Positions 25,958-34,096 of a DNA stretch of 64,000 nucleotides are shown one piece after another. A model generated the notes under the pieces. It made no database searches. It had not been told where the DNA came from and saw nothing but the letters and a program-made list of their open reading frames with translations. Location of the stretch: positions 1-64,000 of the forward strand of contig NZ_BOMQ01000099.1 of the NCBI RefSeq assembly GCF_016862275.1, read 5' to 3'. The position numbers and the translations under genes are program-made. Each line of letters opens with the position of its first letter. The stretch's first letter is position 1. The DNA is from Actinoplanes nipponensis. GTDB taxonomy: Bacteria > Actinomycetota > Actinomycetes > Mycobacteriales > Micromonosporaceae.

Positions 25958-26473
25958 ATGCCGATCCTCGCCGTCTTCGCCGGCCTGCCGGGCGCGGGCA
26001 AGAGCACGCTCGCCGAGCGGGTGGGGGCGGCGCTGCCGGCCGCGGTGCTGGCGGTGGACACGGTCGACTTCACGATGGCCGCGTACGAGGTGAGCGAGGC
26101 CCGGCCCGGGTACGCCGCGTACGGGGTGGTGGCCGCGCTGGCCGAGACCCAGCTGCGGATGGGCCACCACGTGATCATCGACGCGGTGAACCCGGTCCGG
26201 GCGGCCCGGCAGCTCTGGGTCGAGCTCGCCGAACGCCTCGACGTCTCGTTGCGGGTCGTCGAGGTGGTCTGCGGCGACGACGCGGAGCACCGCCGCCGGG
26301 TGGAGACCCGGTACGCCGCCCGCGCCCACGACGGGATCCCGGACTGGGTGCGGGTGTTGGAACGCCAGGCCGAGTACGAGCCGTACCTCGGCCCGCGCCT
26401 GGTCGTCGACACGCACCTGGCCCAGGACCCGGTCGGCGCGGTCGTCGACTATCTCAGCCTGCGCACCTCGTAG
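25958..26473 (+). CDS. Small P-loop kinase (AAA/zeta-like, substrate unknown)
   Basis: 171 aa. Walker A GLPGAGKSTLAERV at residues 9-22, a putative acceptor Asp in AVDTVDFTMA, the HHVIIDAVNP strand (about 72) and a LID-like Arg-rich segment (DDAEHRRRVETRYAAR, about 108-123). This matches the predicted kinase group related to gluconate, zeta-toxin and chloramphenicol-phosphotransferase-like kinases. Nine bases after adoK, so probably in one transcript. Its last 25 bp overlap the convergent tusA-like gene. Confidence 0.8.
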   Translation: MPILAVFAGLPGAGKSTLAERVGAALPAAVLAVDTVDFTMAAYEVSEARPGYAAYGVVAALAETQLRMGHHVIIDAVNPVRAARQLWVELAERLDVSLRVVEVVCGDDAEHRRRVETRYAARAHDGIPDWVRVLERQAEYEPYLGPRLVVDTHLAQDPVGAVVDYLSLRTS

Positions 26474-26661
26474 GCGTCCGGCGCGGGACTGCCCAGGTAC
26501 TCGTGGCCCTTCATCCGGCACCAGGCCGGGATGTCGTTGGCCGCCGCGGGGTCGTCGGCCAGCACCCGGACCACGGCGCCGACCGCCACCTCCGGCATCC
26601 GCCGCGCCAGGTCGATGATCGGCAGCGGGCAGCGCCGGCCGCGCGAGTCCACCTCGATCAC
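26449..26661 (-). CDS. TusA-family sulfurtransferase
   Basis: 70-aa protein with the TusA/SirA motif RRCPLPIIDLARRM; Cys11 is the expected persulfide carrier. Length and fold pattern (beta-alpha-beta-alpha-beta) fit the family. It overlaps the cysteine desulfurase gene by a GTGA junction, so it is made together with its probable sulfur donor. By analogy it relays sulfur, for example to tRNA or cofactor synthesis; the acceptor is not evident here. Confidence 0.88.
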   Translation of the reverse strand: MIEVDSRGRRCPLPIIDLARRMPEVAVGAVVRVLADDPAAANDIPAWCRMKGHEYLGSPAPDAYEVRRLR

Positions 26662-27806
26662 ATTCCCGCCTCCCTGCGCAGCCCCGCGACGACGCCGGGC
26701 AGGACCGCCAGGAAGCGGTCCACCTCATCCTCCGTCGTCTCCCGGTGCAGCGACACCCGCACGTTGCCGTGGCTGAGCACGCCCATCGCCTCCAGCACGT
26801 GACTGGGCCGCAGCGTCGACGCGGTGCACGACGAGCCCGACGACACCGCGAAGCCGTGCCGGTCCAGCGCGTGCAGCAGGGCCTCGCCGTCGACGTACAG
26901 GCAGGAGAAGGTCACCAGGTGCGGCAGCCGCTGCACCGGGTCGCCGACCACCTCGACGTCGGGCACGGTGGCCACGACGCGCGCGCGGATCCGGTCGACC
27001 AGGGCGCCGAGCCGGACGGCCTCGGCCTGCGCCTCGGCCAGCACGGCCCGCAGCGAGGCCGCGGCCGCGACGACGGCCGGCAGATCGAGCGCGCCCACCG
27101 GCCGCGGCCGGTGACGATCATCACCCGGGTACGGCGAGAGCCACCGCACCCCCTTGCGCACCACGAGCACGCCCACCCCCGGCGGCCCGCCCCACTTGTG
27201 CGCGCTGGCGGTCAGCAGCGACCAGCCCGGCGGCACCGCGACCCGCCCGATCGACTGGGCGGCGTCCACGTACAGGGGCACGCCGTGCTCCGCGCACGCC
27301 TCGGCGGCGGCCGCCACCGGCTGCACCGTGCCGACCTCGTGGCTGGCGCTGATCAGGCTCGCGAGCGCCACCCCGTCCGCGCCGACCGCCGTGCGCCAGG
27401 CGTCCAGGTCCAGCCGGCCGGCGAGATCCACGCCCACGGGCGCCGCCGCGCCGGCCAGGGCCGCGGCGTGCAGCACGGCGGAGTGCTCGATCGCGGAGTG
27501 GACCAGCGTGCGGCCGGCCCGGGCCCGCCCGGCGAGTCCGCCCAGGACGGCGGCGTGCACCGCGGCCGTGCCCGAGGAATGGAAGGACACCTCGTCGGGG
27601 CGTACCCCGAGGGACTCGGCCACGCTGCCCTGCGCCGCCTCCCGCAGCTGCTGGGCCCGCCGGCCGGCGGCGTAGAGCCGGTCCGGGTCGGCCCAGCCGT
27701 CGGCCAGGGCCGCCAGCAGGGCCTGCCGCGCGACCGGATGCGGGGGCGCGGCGCTGGCCGCGTCGAGGTAGGCCGATGCACCGGCCGGATCGGGCGTGGA
27801 TTCCAC
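26658..27806 (-). CDS. Cysteine desulfurase-like aminotransferase (class V)
   Basis: 382-aa PLP enzyme of the NifS/IscS group, mobilising sulfur from cysteine. PLP Lys in TASAHKWGGPPGVG (about residue 203), active-site Cys in SSGSSCTASTLRPSHVL (about 327), His in SAIEHSAVLHAA and the YVDAAQSIG strand. It is shorter than canonical IscS and the loop is compact, like SufS/Csd relatives. Start at GTG 27806 fits a leaderless -10 (TACCGT, 7 nt). Coupled to the tusA-like gene downstream and divergent from ctaC. Confidence 0.9.
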   Translation of the reverse strand: MESTPDPAGASAYLDAASAAPPHPVARQALLAALADGWADPDRLYAAGRRAQQLREAAQGSVAESLGVRPDEVSFHSSGTAAVHAAVLGGLAGRARAGRTLVHSAIEHSAVLHAAALAGAAAPVGVDLAGRLDLDAWRTAVGADGVALASLISASHEVGTVQPVAAAAEACAEHGVPLYVDAAQSIGRVAVPPGWSLLTASAHKWGGPPGVGVLVVRKGVRWLSPYPGDDRHRPRPVGALDLPAVVAAAASLRAVLAEAQAEAVRLGALVDRIRARVVATVPDVEVVGDPVQRLPHLVTFSCLYVDGEALLHALDRHGFAVSSGSSCTASTLRPSHVLEAMGVLSHGNVRVSLHRETTEDEVDRFLAVLPGVVAGLRREAGM

Positions 27807-27813
27807 CCGCCGA

Positions 27814-27819
27814 ACGGTA
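27814..27819 (-). promoter_or_regulatory. -10 element for leaderless cysteine desulfurase gene
   Basis: Minus-strand TACCGT, 7 nt, then GTG 27806. It decides the start against the upstream in-frame GTG seven codons earlier. Confidence 0.5.
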
Positions 27820-27896
27820 TCGTCCACATGATCAGTGGTTTCGTGGGTACCTCGAAGATCCGACCCCCGGTCAGCGGGTGGCAGGGCCAGGTCGAG

Positions 27897-27902
27897 TAGT
27901 GT
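27897..27902 (+). promoter_or_regulatory. -10 element for ctaC
   Basis: TAGTGT about 75 bp before the ctaC start. No convincing -35. It leaves a leader of roughly 65-70 nt containing the GGAGGCAGGAG ribosome site. Confidence 0.4.
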
Positions 27903-27975
27903 GCGACCGTCGGTGACACCTTGCCGCCGGTGTCCGGATTCGGTGCCGGGCGGTGCTCTAGGGAGGCAGGAGCAG

Positions 27976-28908
27976 GTGGTCTCAAGGAGTTCGGTCGCAC
28001 GGCCGCGTGTCGTACGGCTCGCCGGGCTCGGTGTCGGTGGTGCCATGCTGCTGGCCCTGCTCTCGGGCTGTTCGGTGGACAGCGTCGGAAGCGCCTTCGG
28101 CGGGTTCGGCTGGCCCGAGCACGGCATCAGTCTGCAGGCACACAAGATGTACGACATGTGGATCGCGGCGACCATCGCGGCCCTGGTCGTGGGCGTCTTC
28201 GTGTGGGGCCTGATCTTCTGGTGCATCATCCGGTACCGCAAGCGGGGCGACGCCCTGCCCGTGCAGACCCGGTTCAACATGCCGCTCGAGGTCCTGTACA
28301 CGGTGACCCCGGTGCTGATCGTCGCGGTGCTGTTCTACTACACGGCGATCGTGCAGAGCGACGTGGACAAGCTGTCGGCCAAGCCGGACATGACCGTCGA
28401 GGTCGTCGGGTTCAAGTGGAACTGGCAGTTCAACTACCGCGACGCGCCCGGCGCGGAGGCCAAGACGGTCGCATCGACCCTCGGCTCCACGGACGTCATC
28501 CCGCTGCTGGTCCTGCCCACGGGCAAGAAGATCCGCTTCGAGGAGACCAGCCGCGACGTCATCCACTCGTTCTGGGTGCCGGAGATGCTGTTCAAGCGCG
28601 ACGTGTTCCCGGGCAACGTGCGCAACTCCTTCGAGGTCACCCTCGACCGCGAGGGCCGCTACGTCGGCCGCTGCGCCGAGCTCTGCGGCACGTACCACGC
28701 CTTCATGCAGTTCGAGCTGGTCGTGGTCTCCCCGGAGCGGTTCGACCAGTACCTCGCCGCCAAGCGGGGCGGCGCCTCCACGCCGGACGCGATGGGTGCC
28801 ATCGGCTTCACCGGCGACGAGCGCTTCGCGGTCACCACGCGGCCGTTCGACAGCCGGCGGACCGGTCAGTCCTGGAACCAGTCCGGCACCGTCGCGGCAG
28901 GGAAGTAG
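27976..28908 (+). CDS. ctaC: Cytochrome c oxidase subunit II
   Basis: 310-aa subunit of the aa3 oxidase that accepts electrons at the CuA centre. Lipobox LLSGC with Cys32, two transmembrane helices (about 55-78 and 95-115), and the CuA motif GRCAELCGTYHAFM near residue 231 with both Cys, His and Met. The aromatic stretch FKWNWQFNY, typical of the electron entry patch, is at about 135. GTG start after GGAGGCAGGAG. Followed 9 bp later by ctaF. Subunit I (ctaD) is not in the cluster. Confidence 0.95.
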   Translation: MVSRSSVARPRVVRLAGLGVGGAMLLALLSGCSVDSVGSAFGGFGWPEHGISLQAHKMYDMWIAATIAALVVGVFVWGLIFWCIIRYRKRGDALPVQTRFNMPLEVLYTVTPVLIVAVLFYYTAIVQSDVDKLSAKPDMTVEVVGFKWNWQFNYRDAPGAEAKTVASTLGSTDVIPLLVLPTGKKIRFEETSRDVIHSFWVPEMLFKRDVFPGNVRNSFEVTLDREGRYVGRCAELCGTYHAFMQFELVVVSPERFDQYLAAKRGGASTPDAMGAIGFTGDERFAVTTRPFDSRRTGQSWNQSGTVAAGK

Positions 28909-28917
28909 GGACCAGAG

Positions 28918-29343
28918 TTGAAGACCGAATACAAGATCTTCGCCGGCGTCGCCGTCTTCCTGTTCGGCGCGGCCGCCGTCTACGGCTTCTACACGTACGG
29001 CGAGGTCGGCAACCTGGAGTGGATCGGCTTCATCGCGCTGATCCTGTCGGGCCTGCTCTGCTCGATGTGCGGCGGCTTCTTCTGGTTCGTGGCCCGGCGC
29101 ATCGACCTGCGGCCCGAGGACCGGGAGGACGGCGAGATCGCCGAGGGCGCCGGCGAGGTCGGCTTCTTCAGCCCGGGCAGCTACTGGCCGTTCGGCCTGG
29201 CCCTGTCCGCCTCGACCGCCGGCCTGGGCCTGGTGTTCTGGCAGTGGTGGCTGGTGGCGCTGGGCTTGATCATGGTGATCTTCGCCGCCTGCGGCCTGCT
29301 GTTCGAGTACTACTCGGGCACCCGGCACCCCGCCGAGCACTGA
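28918..29343 (+). CDS. ctaF: Cytochrome c oxidase subunit 4 (actinobacterial CtaF)
   Basis: 141-aa membrane protein with four hydrophobic helices in two pairs separated by an acidic loop (RPEDREDGEIAEGAGEVGFF). It is specific to the actinobacterial aa3 oxidase within the bcc-aa3 supercomplex. TTG start at 28918, 9 bp after the ctaC stop; the spacing and the MKTEYKIFAGVAVF N-terminus support it. A strong terminator closes the ctaC-ctaF unit. Confidence 0.93.
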   Translation: MKTEYKIFAGVAVFLFGAAAVYGFYTYGEVGNLEWIGFIALILSGLLCSMCGGFFWFVARRIDLRPEDREDGEIAEGAGEVGFFSPGSYWPFGLALSASTAGLGLVFWQWWLVALGLIMVIFAACGLLFEYYSGTRHPAEH

Positions 29344-29360
29344 TCGCCCGTTGACGTCCG

Positions 29361-29394
29361 GAAGGCCCGCATCCCCTCGGGGGTGCGGGCCTTC
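29361..29394. terminator. Strong hairpin terminator after ctaF
   Basis: 16-bp stem, left arm GAAGGCCCGCATCCCC, right arm complementary with one G-U pair, 2-nt loop. It ends 18 bp after the ctaF stop and also faces the convergent Cys-rich gene. Confidence 0.85.
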
Positions 29395-29510
29395 TGCCTG
29401 CCTGGTGTCCGTCCGATGTCTGCCTGGTGTCCGCCCGCGCCGACGGCCGGTGCGCGCCCTCTGCTCGCCGGTGAGCCCTCCGCGCGGGCGGAGGGTCAGC
29501 GGAGTATGGC

Positions 29511-29717
29511 TCAGGCCGCCCGGCGCTGCTGGGGGGCCACTCGGGCCCCGCCGGCGGACAACAGCACGCGGAAGGTGACCGGGGCGACGATCTCCGCCGC
29601 GCCGCAGCGCGTGCAGAGCAGCTCGGGGCACTCCTCGTCGTGGCCGTCGGCACAGGGCGGCGTCTCGAACGGCAGATCGGCGTCGCAGATGAAGCAGCGC
29701 AGTTCACGATCTCGCAC
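29511..29717 (-). CDS. Small Cys-rich, zinc-ribbon-like protein
   Basis: 68 aa. Cys pattern CFIC near the N-terminus, a lone Cys, then CPELLCTRC: enough ligands for one or two zinc sites. The tail is Arg/Ala-rich. Start taken as GTG 29717 because an AGAGGAG ribosome site lies 6 nt upstream; the longer frame opens with TTG at 29765. No function is known. It lies between ctaF and trpD, transcribed like trpD. Confidence 0.65.
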   Translation of the reverse strand: MRDRELRCFICDADLPFETPPCADGHDEECPELLCTRCGAAEIVAPVTFRVLLSAGGARVAPQQRRAA

Positions 29718-29858
29718 GGGTGGCTCCTCTTCGCCGGAAGGTGGAATTACCCGAATGTCATTCAAACGTTGTCACGGGCCGCGACCGACCGCGGGAACCC
29801 GCTGCGGCGTGTCAGGAAAATATTGTCCGTCTCACACCGGGCCGGGCGCCGGGCCGGC

Positions 29859-30923
29859 TCAGGCCGTCTCGTCGGCCTTGGCGGCCTTGGCCGCCTCCAC
29901 CCAGCGGCCGAGCAGCGCGGTGGCCGCCCCGGAATCCACTGTCTCCGCCGCGCGCGCTATCCCGGCGCGCATCGTGTCGGCGAACGTGCCGGGGAAGCCG
30001 GCGTGCGCCGCGAACGCCGCCGCCGCGTTGAGCAGGACCGCGTCGCGGATCGGGCCGGGCTCGCCGGCGAACACGCGGGTGGCCGCGCCGGCGTTGAACG
30101 CCGCGTCCCCGCCGCGCAGGTCGCCGGGGCTGCTGCGGGGCAGCCCGAAGTCGACCGCGTCCACCACGGACTCGGTCACCGAGCCGTCCTTGACCGTCCA
30201 GATCCGCGTCGGCGCGGCCGTGGTGAACTCGTCCAGGCCGTCCTCGCCGCGCATCACCAGCGCCGAGTCGCCGCGGCGGGCGAACACCTCGGCCATCACC
30301 GGCGCCATCCGCTGGTCGAAGCAGCCGACCGCCGCCGCGCGGGGCCGGGCCGGGTTGGTCAGCGGGCCCAGCACGTTGAAGAACGTCGGGTGGCCCAGCT
30401 CGCGCCGGGTCACGGCCGCGTGCCGCATGCCGGGGTGGTAGCGGGCGGCGAAGCAGAAGCCGATCCCGGCCTCGGAGACCGTGCGGGCCACCCCCGCCGG
30501 TCCCAGGTCCAGCGGGATGCCGAAGAACTCCAGCAGGTCGGCGGTGCCGCACGCGGACGAGGCCGCCCGGTTGCCGTGCTTGACGACCTTGACCCCGGCC
30601 GCCGCCGTGATGATCGCGGCCATGGTGGAGATGTTGACCGTGTGGGCCCGGTCGCCGCCGGTGCCGACCACGTCGACGGCGTCCGCCCGGACGTCCTCCG
30701 GCAGGTCGACGACCGTGGCGCTGGCCAGCATGGCCTCGACCAGCCCGGCCAGCTCGCCGGGCGTCTCGCCCTTGGCCCGCAGCGCCACCGCGAACCCGGC
30801 GACCTGCACCGGCGTGGCGTTGCCGGCCATGATCTCGCCCATGGCCCAGGCGGTGTCCTGCGCCGTCAGCTCCTCGGCGCGCAGCAGCGCGCTCAGCAGG
30901 TTCGGCCAGGTCGGTGCTCCCAT
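29859..30923 (-). CDS. trpD: Anthranilate phosphoribosyltransferase
   Basis: 354-aa enzyme of tryptophan synthesis, joining anthranilate to PRPP. PRPP loop VGTGGDRAHTVNISTMAA (about residues 86-103) and KHGNRAASSACGTADLLE (about 115-132), then the anthranilate-site region HPGMRHAAVTRRELG. ATG 30923 has AAGGAG 8 nt upstream. No other trp gene is present. trpD beside the cta/qcr genes is a conserved actinobacterial arrangement. Confidence 0.94.
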   Translation of the reverse strand: MGAPTWPNLLSALLRAEELTAQDTAWAMGEIMAGNATPVQVAGFAVALRAKGETPGELAGLVEAMLASATVVDLPEDVRADAVDVVGTGGDRAHTVNISTMAAIITAAAGVKVVKHGNRAASSACGTADLLEFFGIPLDLGPAGVARTVSEAGIGFCFAARYHPGMRHAAVTRRELGHPTFFNVLGPLTNPARPRAAAVGCFDQRMAPVMAEVFARRGDSALVMRGEDGLDEFTTAAPTRIWTVKDGSVTESVVDAVDFGLPRSSPGDLRGGDAAFNAGAATRVFAGEPGPIRDAVLLNAAAAFAAHAGFPGTFADTMRAGIARAAETVDSGAATALLGRWVEAAKAAKADETA

Positions 30924-30988
30924 GCGGGGCACTCCTTCGGGGGGAGATCCGGTCCAGGGGGAGGGGCGGTGGCGTGGTGGGAAGGGGG

Positions 30989-31435
30989 TCAGCCCAGCTT
31001 GCCCATGGTGCCCAGCGGGACCACGCCGTTGCGGCGCCCGCGGAGCATGGCGGCGATGGTCTGACCGGTGGTCACCGGGTCGAGCGGGTGCACCAGGGTG
31101 GCGTCGACCTGCGCGAAGGCGGCCAGCCAGCGGTCCGCGGCGCGGGCGATCACCACGCAGGTGGGCGGCGGGGCCGCGTACTCGTCCTTGGTCTGCCGGG
31201 CGATGCCCAGGCCGCCGGCCGGGGCCGCCTCGCCGTCGAGGACCATCAGGTCGATCTCGTACGTGTCCAGCAGGATCCGGCACTCCTCCCAGGTGGAGGC
31301 GTCGACGAACTCGACGGAGAGGTCGGCGGCGGGGCGGACGCCGATCGCCAGCCGGATCCGGTCGCGGACCGCCGGGTCGTCGCTGTACAGCAGGACGGTG
31401 TACTTGTCCGGCTGCGGCTTGCTGTCGTCGCTCAT
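30989..31435 (-). CDS. Receiver-domain-like protein, atypical
   Basis: 148 aa. It looks like a stand-alone CheY-type receiver: VLLYSDDPAVRDRI supplies the acidic pair near residue 20, LMVLDGEAAPAGG the phospho-acceptor Asp near 66, but the usual Lys-Pro at beta5 is replaced (ATLVHPLDP), and the C-terminus ends in a basic tail. No output domain. Either a pseudo-receiver or a partner-binding module. It sits 65 bp upstream of trpD on the same strand. A TACGAT -10-like hexamer lies near 31473. Confidence 0.7.
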   Translation of the reverse strand: MSDDSKPQPDKYTVLLYSDDPAVRDRIRLAIGVRPAADLSVEFVDASTWEECRILLDTYEIDLMVLDGEAAPAGGLGIARQTKDEYAAPPPTCVVIARAADRWLAAFAQVDATLVHPLDPVTTGQTIAAMLRGRRNGVVPLGTMGKLG

Positions 31436-31487
31436 GTGTGACCCCGGTTCCCACGCTCGAAGGTGCCCGCTGATCGTACCGAACCGG

Positions 31488-32495
31488 CTAGCGGGCGTCC
31501 GGCTGTGGTCGTACCGCCGGGGTGGGCTCTGTGATCTTGGTCGCCGCCGCCTGGTCCGCGCCGGCCGGCGCGGCGCCGGCGCGCCGTTCCTCCTCGGCCT
31601 CGGCCCGGTCCAGGGCCCGGTCGATCCGCTTGGCCTCGCGCTCGGACTGCTTGATCCACTGCAGCACCAGGATGCCCAGCATCGTGACGCTGACGATCTC
31701 GCCGCCGGCCCACAGCACGCCGCCGGCCACCACCTGGTCCTTCCACGGGTCCGACCAGGCCAGGCGCAGGCTCGGGTACCAGTCGCCGCCGAGCAGGGTC
31801 CGGCTCTGCATGATGGTCAGGCCCAGCACCGTGTGGAACGGCACGGACAGCACCATGAGCAGCGCCCGGGCCGGGTACGGCCAGCGGTTGGGCAGCGGGT
31901 CCAGGCCCAGCAGCGGCCAGAAGAACAGGCAGCCGGTGACGATGAAGTGCACATGGATGAACTCGTGCAGCCAGGCGTGCTCGAGGGTGGCCCGGTAGAG
32001 CCCGGTGAAGTAGAGGACGAACGGGTTGGCCACGAAGATCCCGAACGCCACCAGCGGGAACGTCAGCACCCGGGCGACCCGGCTGTGCAGCACCGACAGC
32101 AGCACCTTGCGGTTGCCCGCGGGCAGCGTGCGCAGCGCCAGGGTCACCGGCGCGCCCAGGGCCAGGAAGATCGGGCCGACCATGGACAGCACCATGTGTT
32201 GCACCATGTGCACACTCAGTAGGCTGGTGTCGTACGCCTCCAGGCCGGTCACCGTGACCGCGGCGATCGAGCCCAGCCCGCCGACCAGGAAGGCGATCGT
32301 GCGGCCCCGCGGCCAGTGGTCGCCGCGCTTGCGCAGGCGGTGCACGCCGTAGAGGTAGACGGCGCCGGCGATCACCAGCAACAGGGCGAGCAGGCTGGTC
32401 AGCCGGATCTGGGTGAAGATCTCGGCGACGCTGAACGGCGGGGGAGCAGTATCCCCCGAGGCCGCCACGAGCGAGGGCGTTTCGACTGGCTGCAC
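31488..32495 (-). CDS. ctaG: Cytochrome c oxidase assembly protein (CtaG, caa3 type)
   Basis: 335-aa membrane protein with about seven hydrophobic helices, the caa3_CtaG family needed for copper delivery or assembly of the oxidase. Conserved features: HMVQHMVLSMVGPIFLALG (about 120-138), LHEFIHVHFIVTGCLFFWPL (about 185-204) and WYPSLRLAWSDPWKDQ; the paired His are plausible copper ligands. The C-terminal 60 residues are charged, cytosolic and Ala-rich. Divergent from ctaE. Confidence 0.88.
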   Translation of the reverse strand: MQPVETPSLVAASGDTAPPPFSVAEIFTQIRLTSLLALLLVIAGAVYLYGVHRLRKRGDHWPRGRTIAFLVGGLGSIAAVTVTGLEAYDTSLLSVHMVQHMVLSMVGPIFLALGAPVTLALRTLPAGNRKVLLSVLHSRVARVLTFPLVAFGIFVANPFVLYFTGLYRATLEHAWLHEFIHVHFIVTGCLFFWPLLGLDPLPNRWPYPARALLMVLSVPFHTVLGLTIMQSRTLLGGDWYPSLRLAWSDPWKDQVVAGGVLWAGGEIVSVTMLGILVLQWIKQSEREAKRIDRALDRAEAEEERRAGAAPAGADQAAATKITEPTPAVRPQPDAR

Positions 32496-32562
32496 CCTTC
32501 GAGGCTAGGCCGCCGCCCGCGGTGAGCGGCGCACGGGTCGCGAACGGATGCCGGAATAGGCC

Positions 32563-32591
32563 CCCCGCGACATGTTCGAGTGATCGCGGGG
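32563..32591. promoter_or_regulatory. Inverted repeat upstream of ctaE
   Basis: CCCCGCGA / TCGCGGGG, perfect 8-bp arms with a 13-nt interior, immediately before the AATAAT -10-like sequence (6 nt from GTG 32605). Possible operator, or a hairpin outside the leaderless transcript. Confidence 0.45.
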
Positions 32592-32604
32592 CAATAATGA
32601 GCCC

Positions 32605-33201
32605 GTGACAGCGGCAGCCATCGACAAGAGCCGGATCCACTCGCTGACCCGACCCAACATGGTCAGCGTGGGGACCATCGTGTGGCTCTCCAGTGAACTC
32701 ATGTTCTTCGCGGCCTTGTTCGCCATGTACTTCTCGATCCGTGCCGCTGCGCCTGAGATGTGGGCGGAGCACACCAAAGAGCTCAACATCCCGTACGCCA
32801 CGGTCTTCACCGTGATCCTCGTGCTCTCCTCGGTCACCTGCCAGCTGGGTGTCTTCGCGGCGGAGAAGGGTGACGTGTTCGCGCTGCGACGCTGGTTCAC
32901 CCTGACCTTCGTGATGGGTCTGATCTTCGTGCTGGGCCAGGCCAACGAGTACCGCACGCTGGTCGGCGAGGGCGTCAAGCTCAACGGCGACGGCTACGGC
33001 TCGATGTTCTACCTGACGACCGGGTTCCACGGTCTGCACGTCACGGGCGGCCTGATCGCCTTCATCGTCTACATGATCCGCACCACTATGGGCCGGTTCA
33101 CGCCGGCCCAGGCGACCTCGGCGATCGTAGTGTCGTACTACTGGCACTTCGTCGACGTCGTGTGGATCGCGCTGTTCGCCATGATCTATTGGCTGCAGTA
33201 G
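32605..33201 (+). CDS. ctaE: Cytochrome c oxidase subunit III
   Basis: 198-aa, five-helix subunit III of the aa3 oxidase. Motifs: LSSELMFFAALFAMYFSIRA (first helix), FHGLHVTGGLIAFIVY (about 138-153) and YYWHFVDVVWIALF near the C-terminus. GTG start with AATAAT 6 nt upstream, probably leaderless. It leads the ctaE-qcrC-qcrA-qcrB unit, the standard actinobacterial order. Confidence 0.95.
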   Translation: MTAAAIDKSRIHSLTRPNMVSVGTIVWLSSELMFFAALFAMYFSIRAAAPEMWAEHTKELNIPYATVFTVILVLSSVTCQLGVFAAEKGDVFALRRWFTLTFVMGLIFVLGQANEYRTLVGEGVKLNGDGYGSMFYLTTGFHGLHVTGGLIAFIVYMIRTTMGRFTPAQATSAIVVSYYWHFVDVVWIALFAMIYWLQ

Positions 33202-33247
33202 CCGCCCGTCCGTGAGTTTCAAGGTCAAAACCCAGAGGACACAGCCC

Positions 33248-34096
33248 ATGACTTCTGACACCCCCGCCGGCCGGCGTTTCCGGGTGTTCAACCGGCGGCG
33301 GTCCGCGCCGAGCCGGGCGCGGCGGCGCCTCGGCGCAGCGGCACGCATGCTCGCCGCGCTCGCGCTGGCCGGAGGCGTCTACACCGCCTTCGCGCCCGGC
33401 GCCTTCGCCGAGGACACGCGCCAGCTCTCCGCGTCCGCGCAGGAGGGCAAGGCGCTCTTCGACAACAGCTGCATCACGTGCCACGGCCGTAATGCGGAGG
33501 GCGTCGAGGGTCGCGGGCCGAGCCTCATCGGCGTCGGTTCGGCGTCGGTCGAGTTCCAGGTGGGCACCGGCCGCATGCCGATGACCCGCCAGGAGGCCCA
33601 GGCCGAGCAGAAGCCGCCGCAGTTCGACAAGGCGCAGGTCAAGCAGATGGGCCAGTACATCCAGGAGCTGGGTGGCGGACCGCAGATCCCGTCCGGCGAC
33701 CTCACCACCAGCCTCGAGCAGGACCCCAAGGCCCTGGCCGCCGGCGGCGAGCTGTTCCGGATCAACTGCACGTCCTGCCACGGCTTCGGCGGGGCCGGCG
33801 GCGCCCTGTCCTCGGGCAAGTACGCACCGAGCCTGCACGGCGCGACCACCGAGCAGATCTACGCGGCCATGCTCACCGGCCCGCAGAACATGCCGGTGTT
33901 CGGCGACAACGAGCTCACCCCGGACCAGAAGCGCGAAATCATCACGTACGTGAAGATGCAGCTGCAGGACGACAAGGACCCGGGCGGCCTGTTCAACCTC
34001 GGCCGGTACGGTCCGGTCACCGAGGGCCTGGCGATCTTCGTCGTCGGCATCACGATCCTGGTCTTCGCGGCGCTGTGGATTGCGGGGAAGTCATGA
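33248..34096 (+). CDS. qcrC: Diheme cytochrome c subunit of the bcc complex
   Basis: 282 aa. Basic N-terminus and a membrane anchor (about 31-52), then two c-type heme motifs CITCH (75-79) and CTSCH (174-178), and a C-terminal helix (about 255-278). It replaces the soluble cytochrome c in actinobacteria and passes electrons directly to CuA of CtaC. ATG 33248 has AGAGGA 8 nt upstream; a GTG at 33212 is the alternative. Overlaps qcrA by ATGA. Confidence 0.95.
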   Translation: MTSDTPAGRRFRVFNRRRSAPSRARRRLGAAARMLAALALAGGVYTAFAPGAFAEDTRQLSASAQEGKALFDNSCITCHGRNAEGVEGRGPSLIGVGSASVEFQVGTGRMPMTRQEAQAEQKPPQFDKAQVKQMGQYIQELGGGPQIPSGDLTTSLEQDPKALAAGGELFRINCTSCHGFGGAGGALSSGKYAPSLHGATTEQIYAAMLTGPQNMPVFGDNELTPDQKREIITYVKMQLQDDKDPGGLFNLGRYGPVTEGLAIFVVGITILVFAALWIAGKS

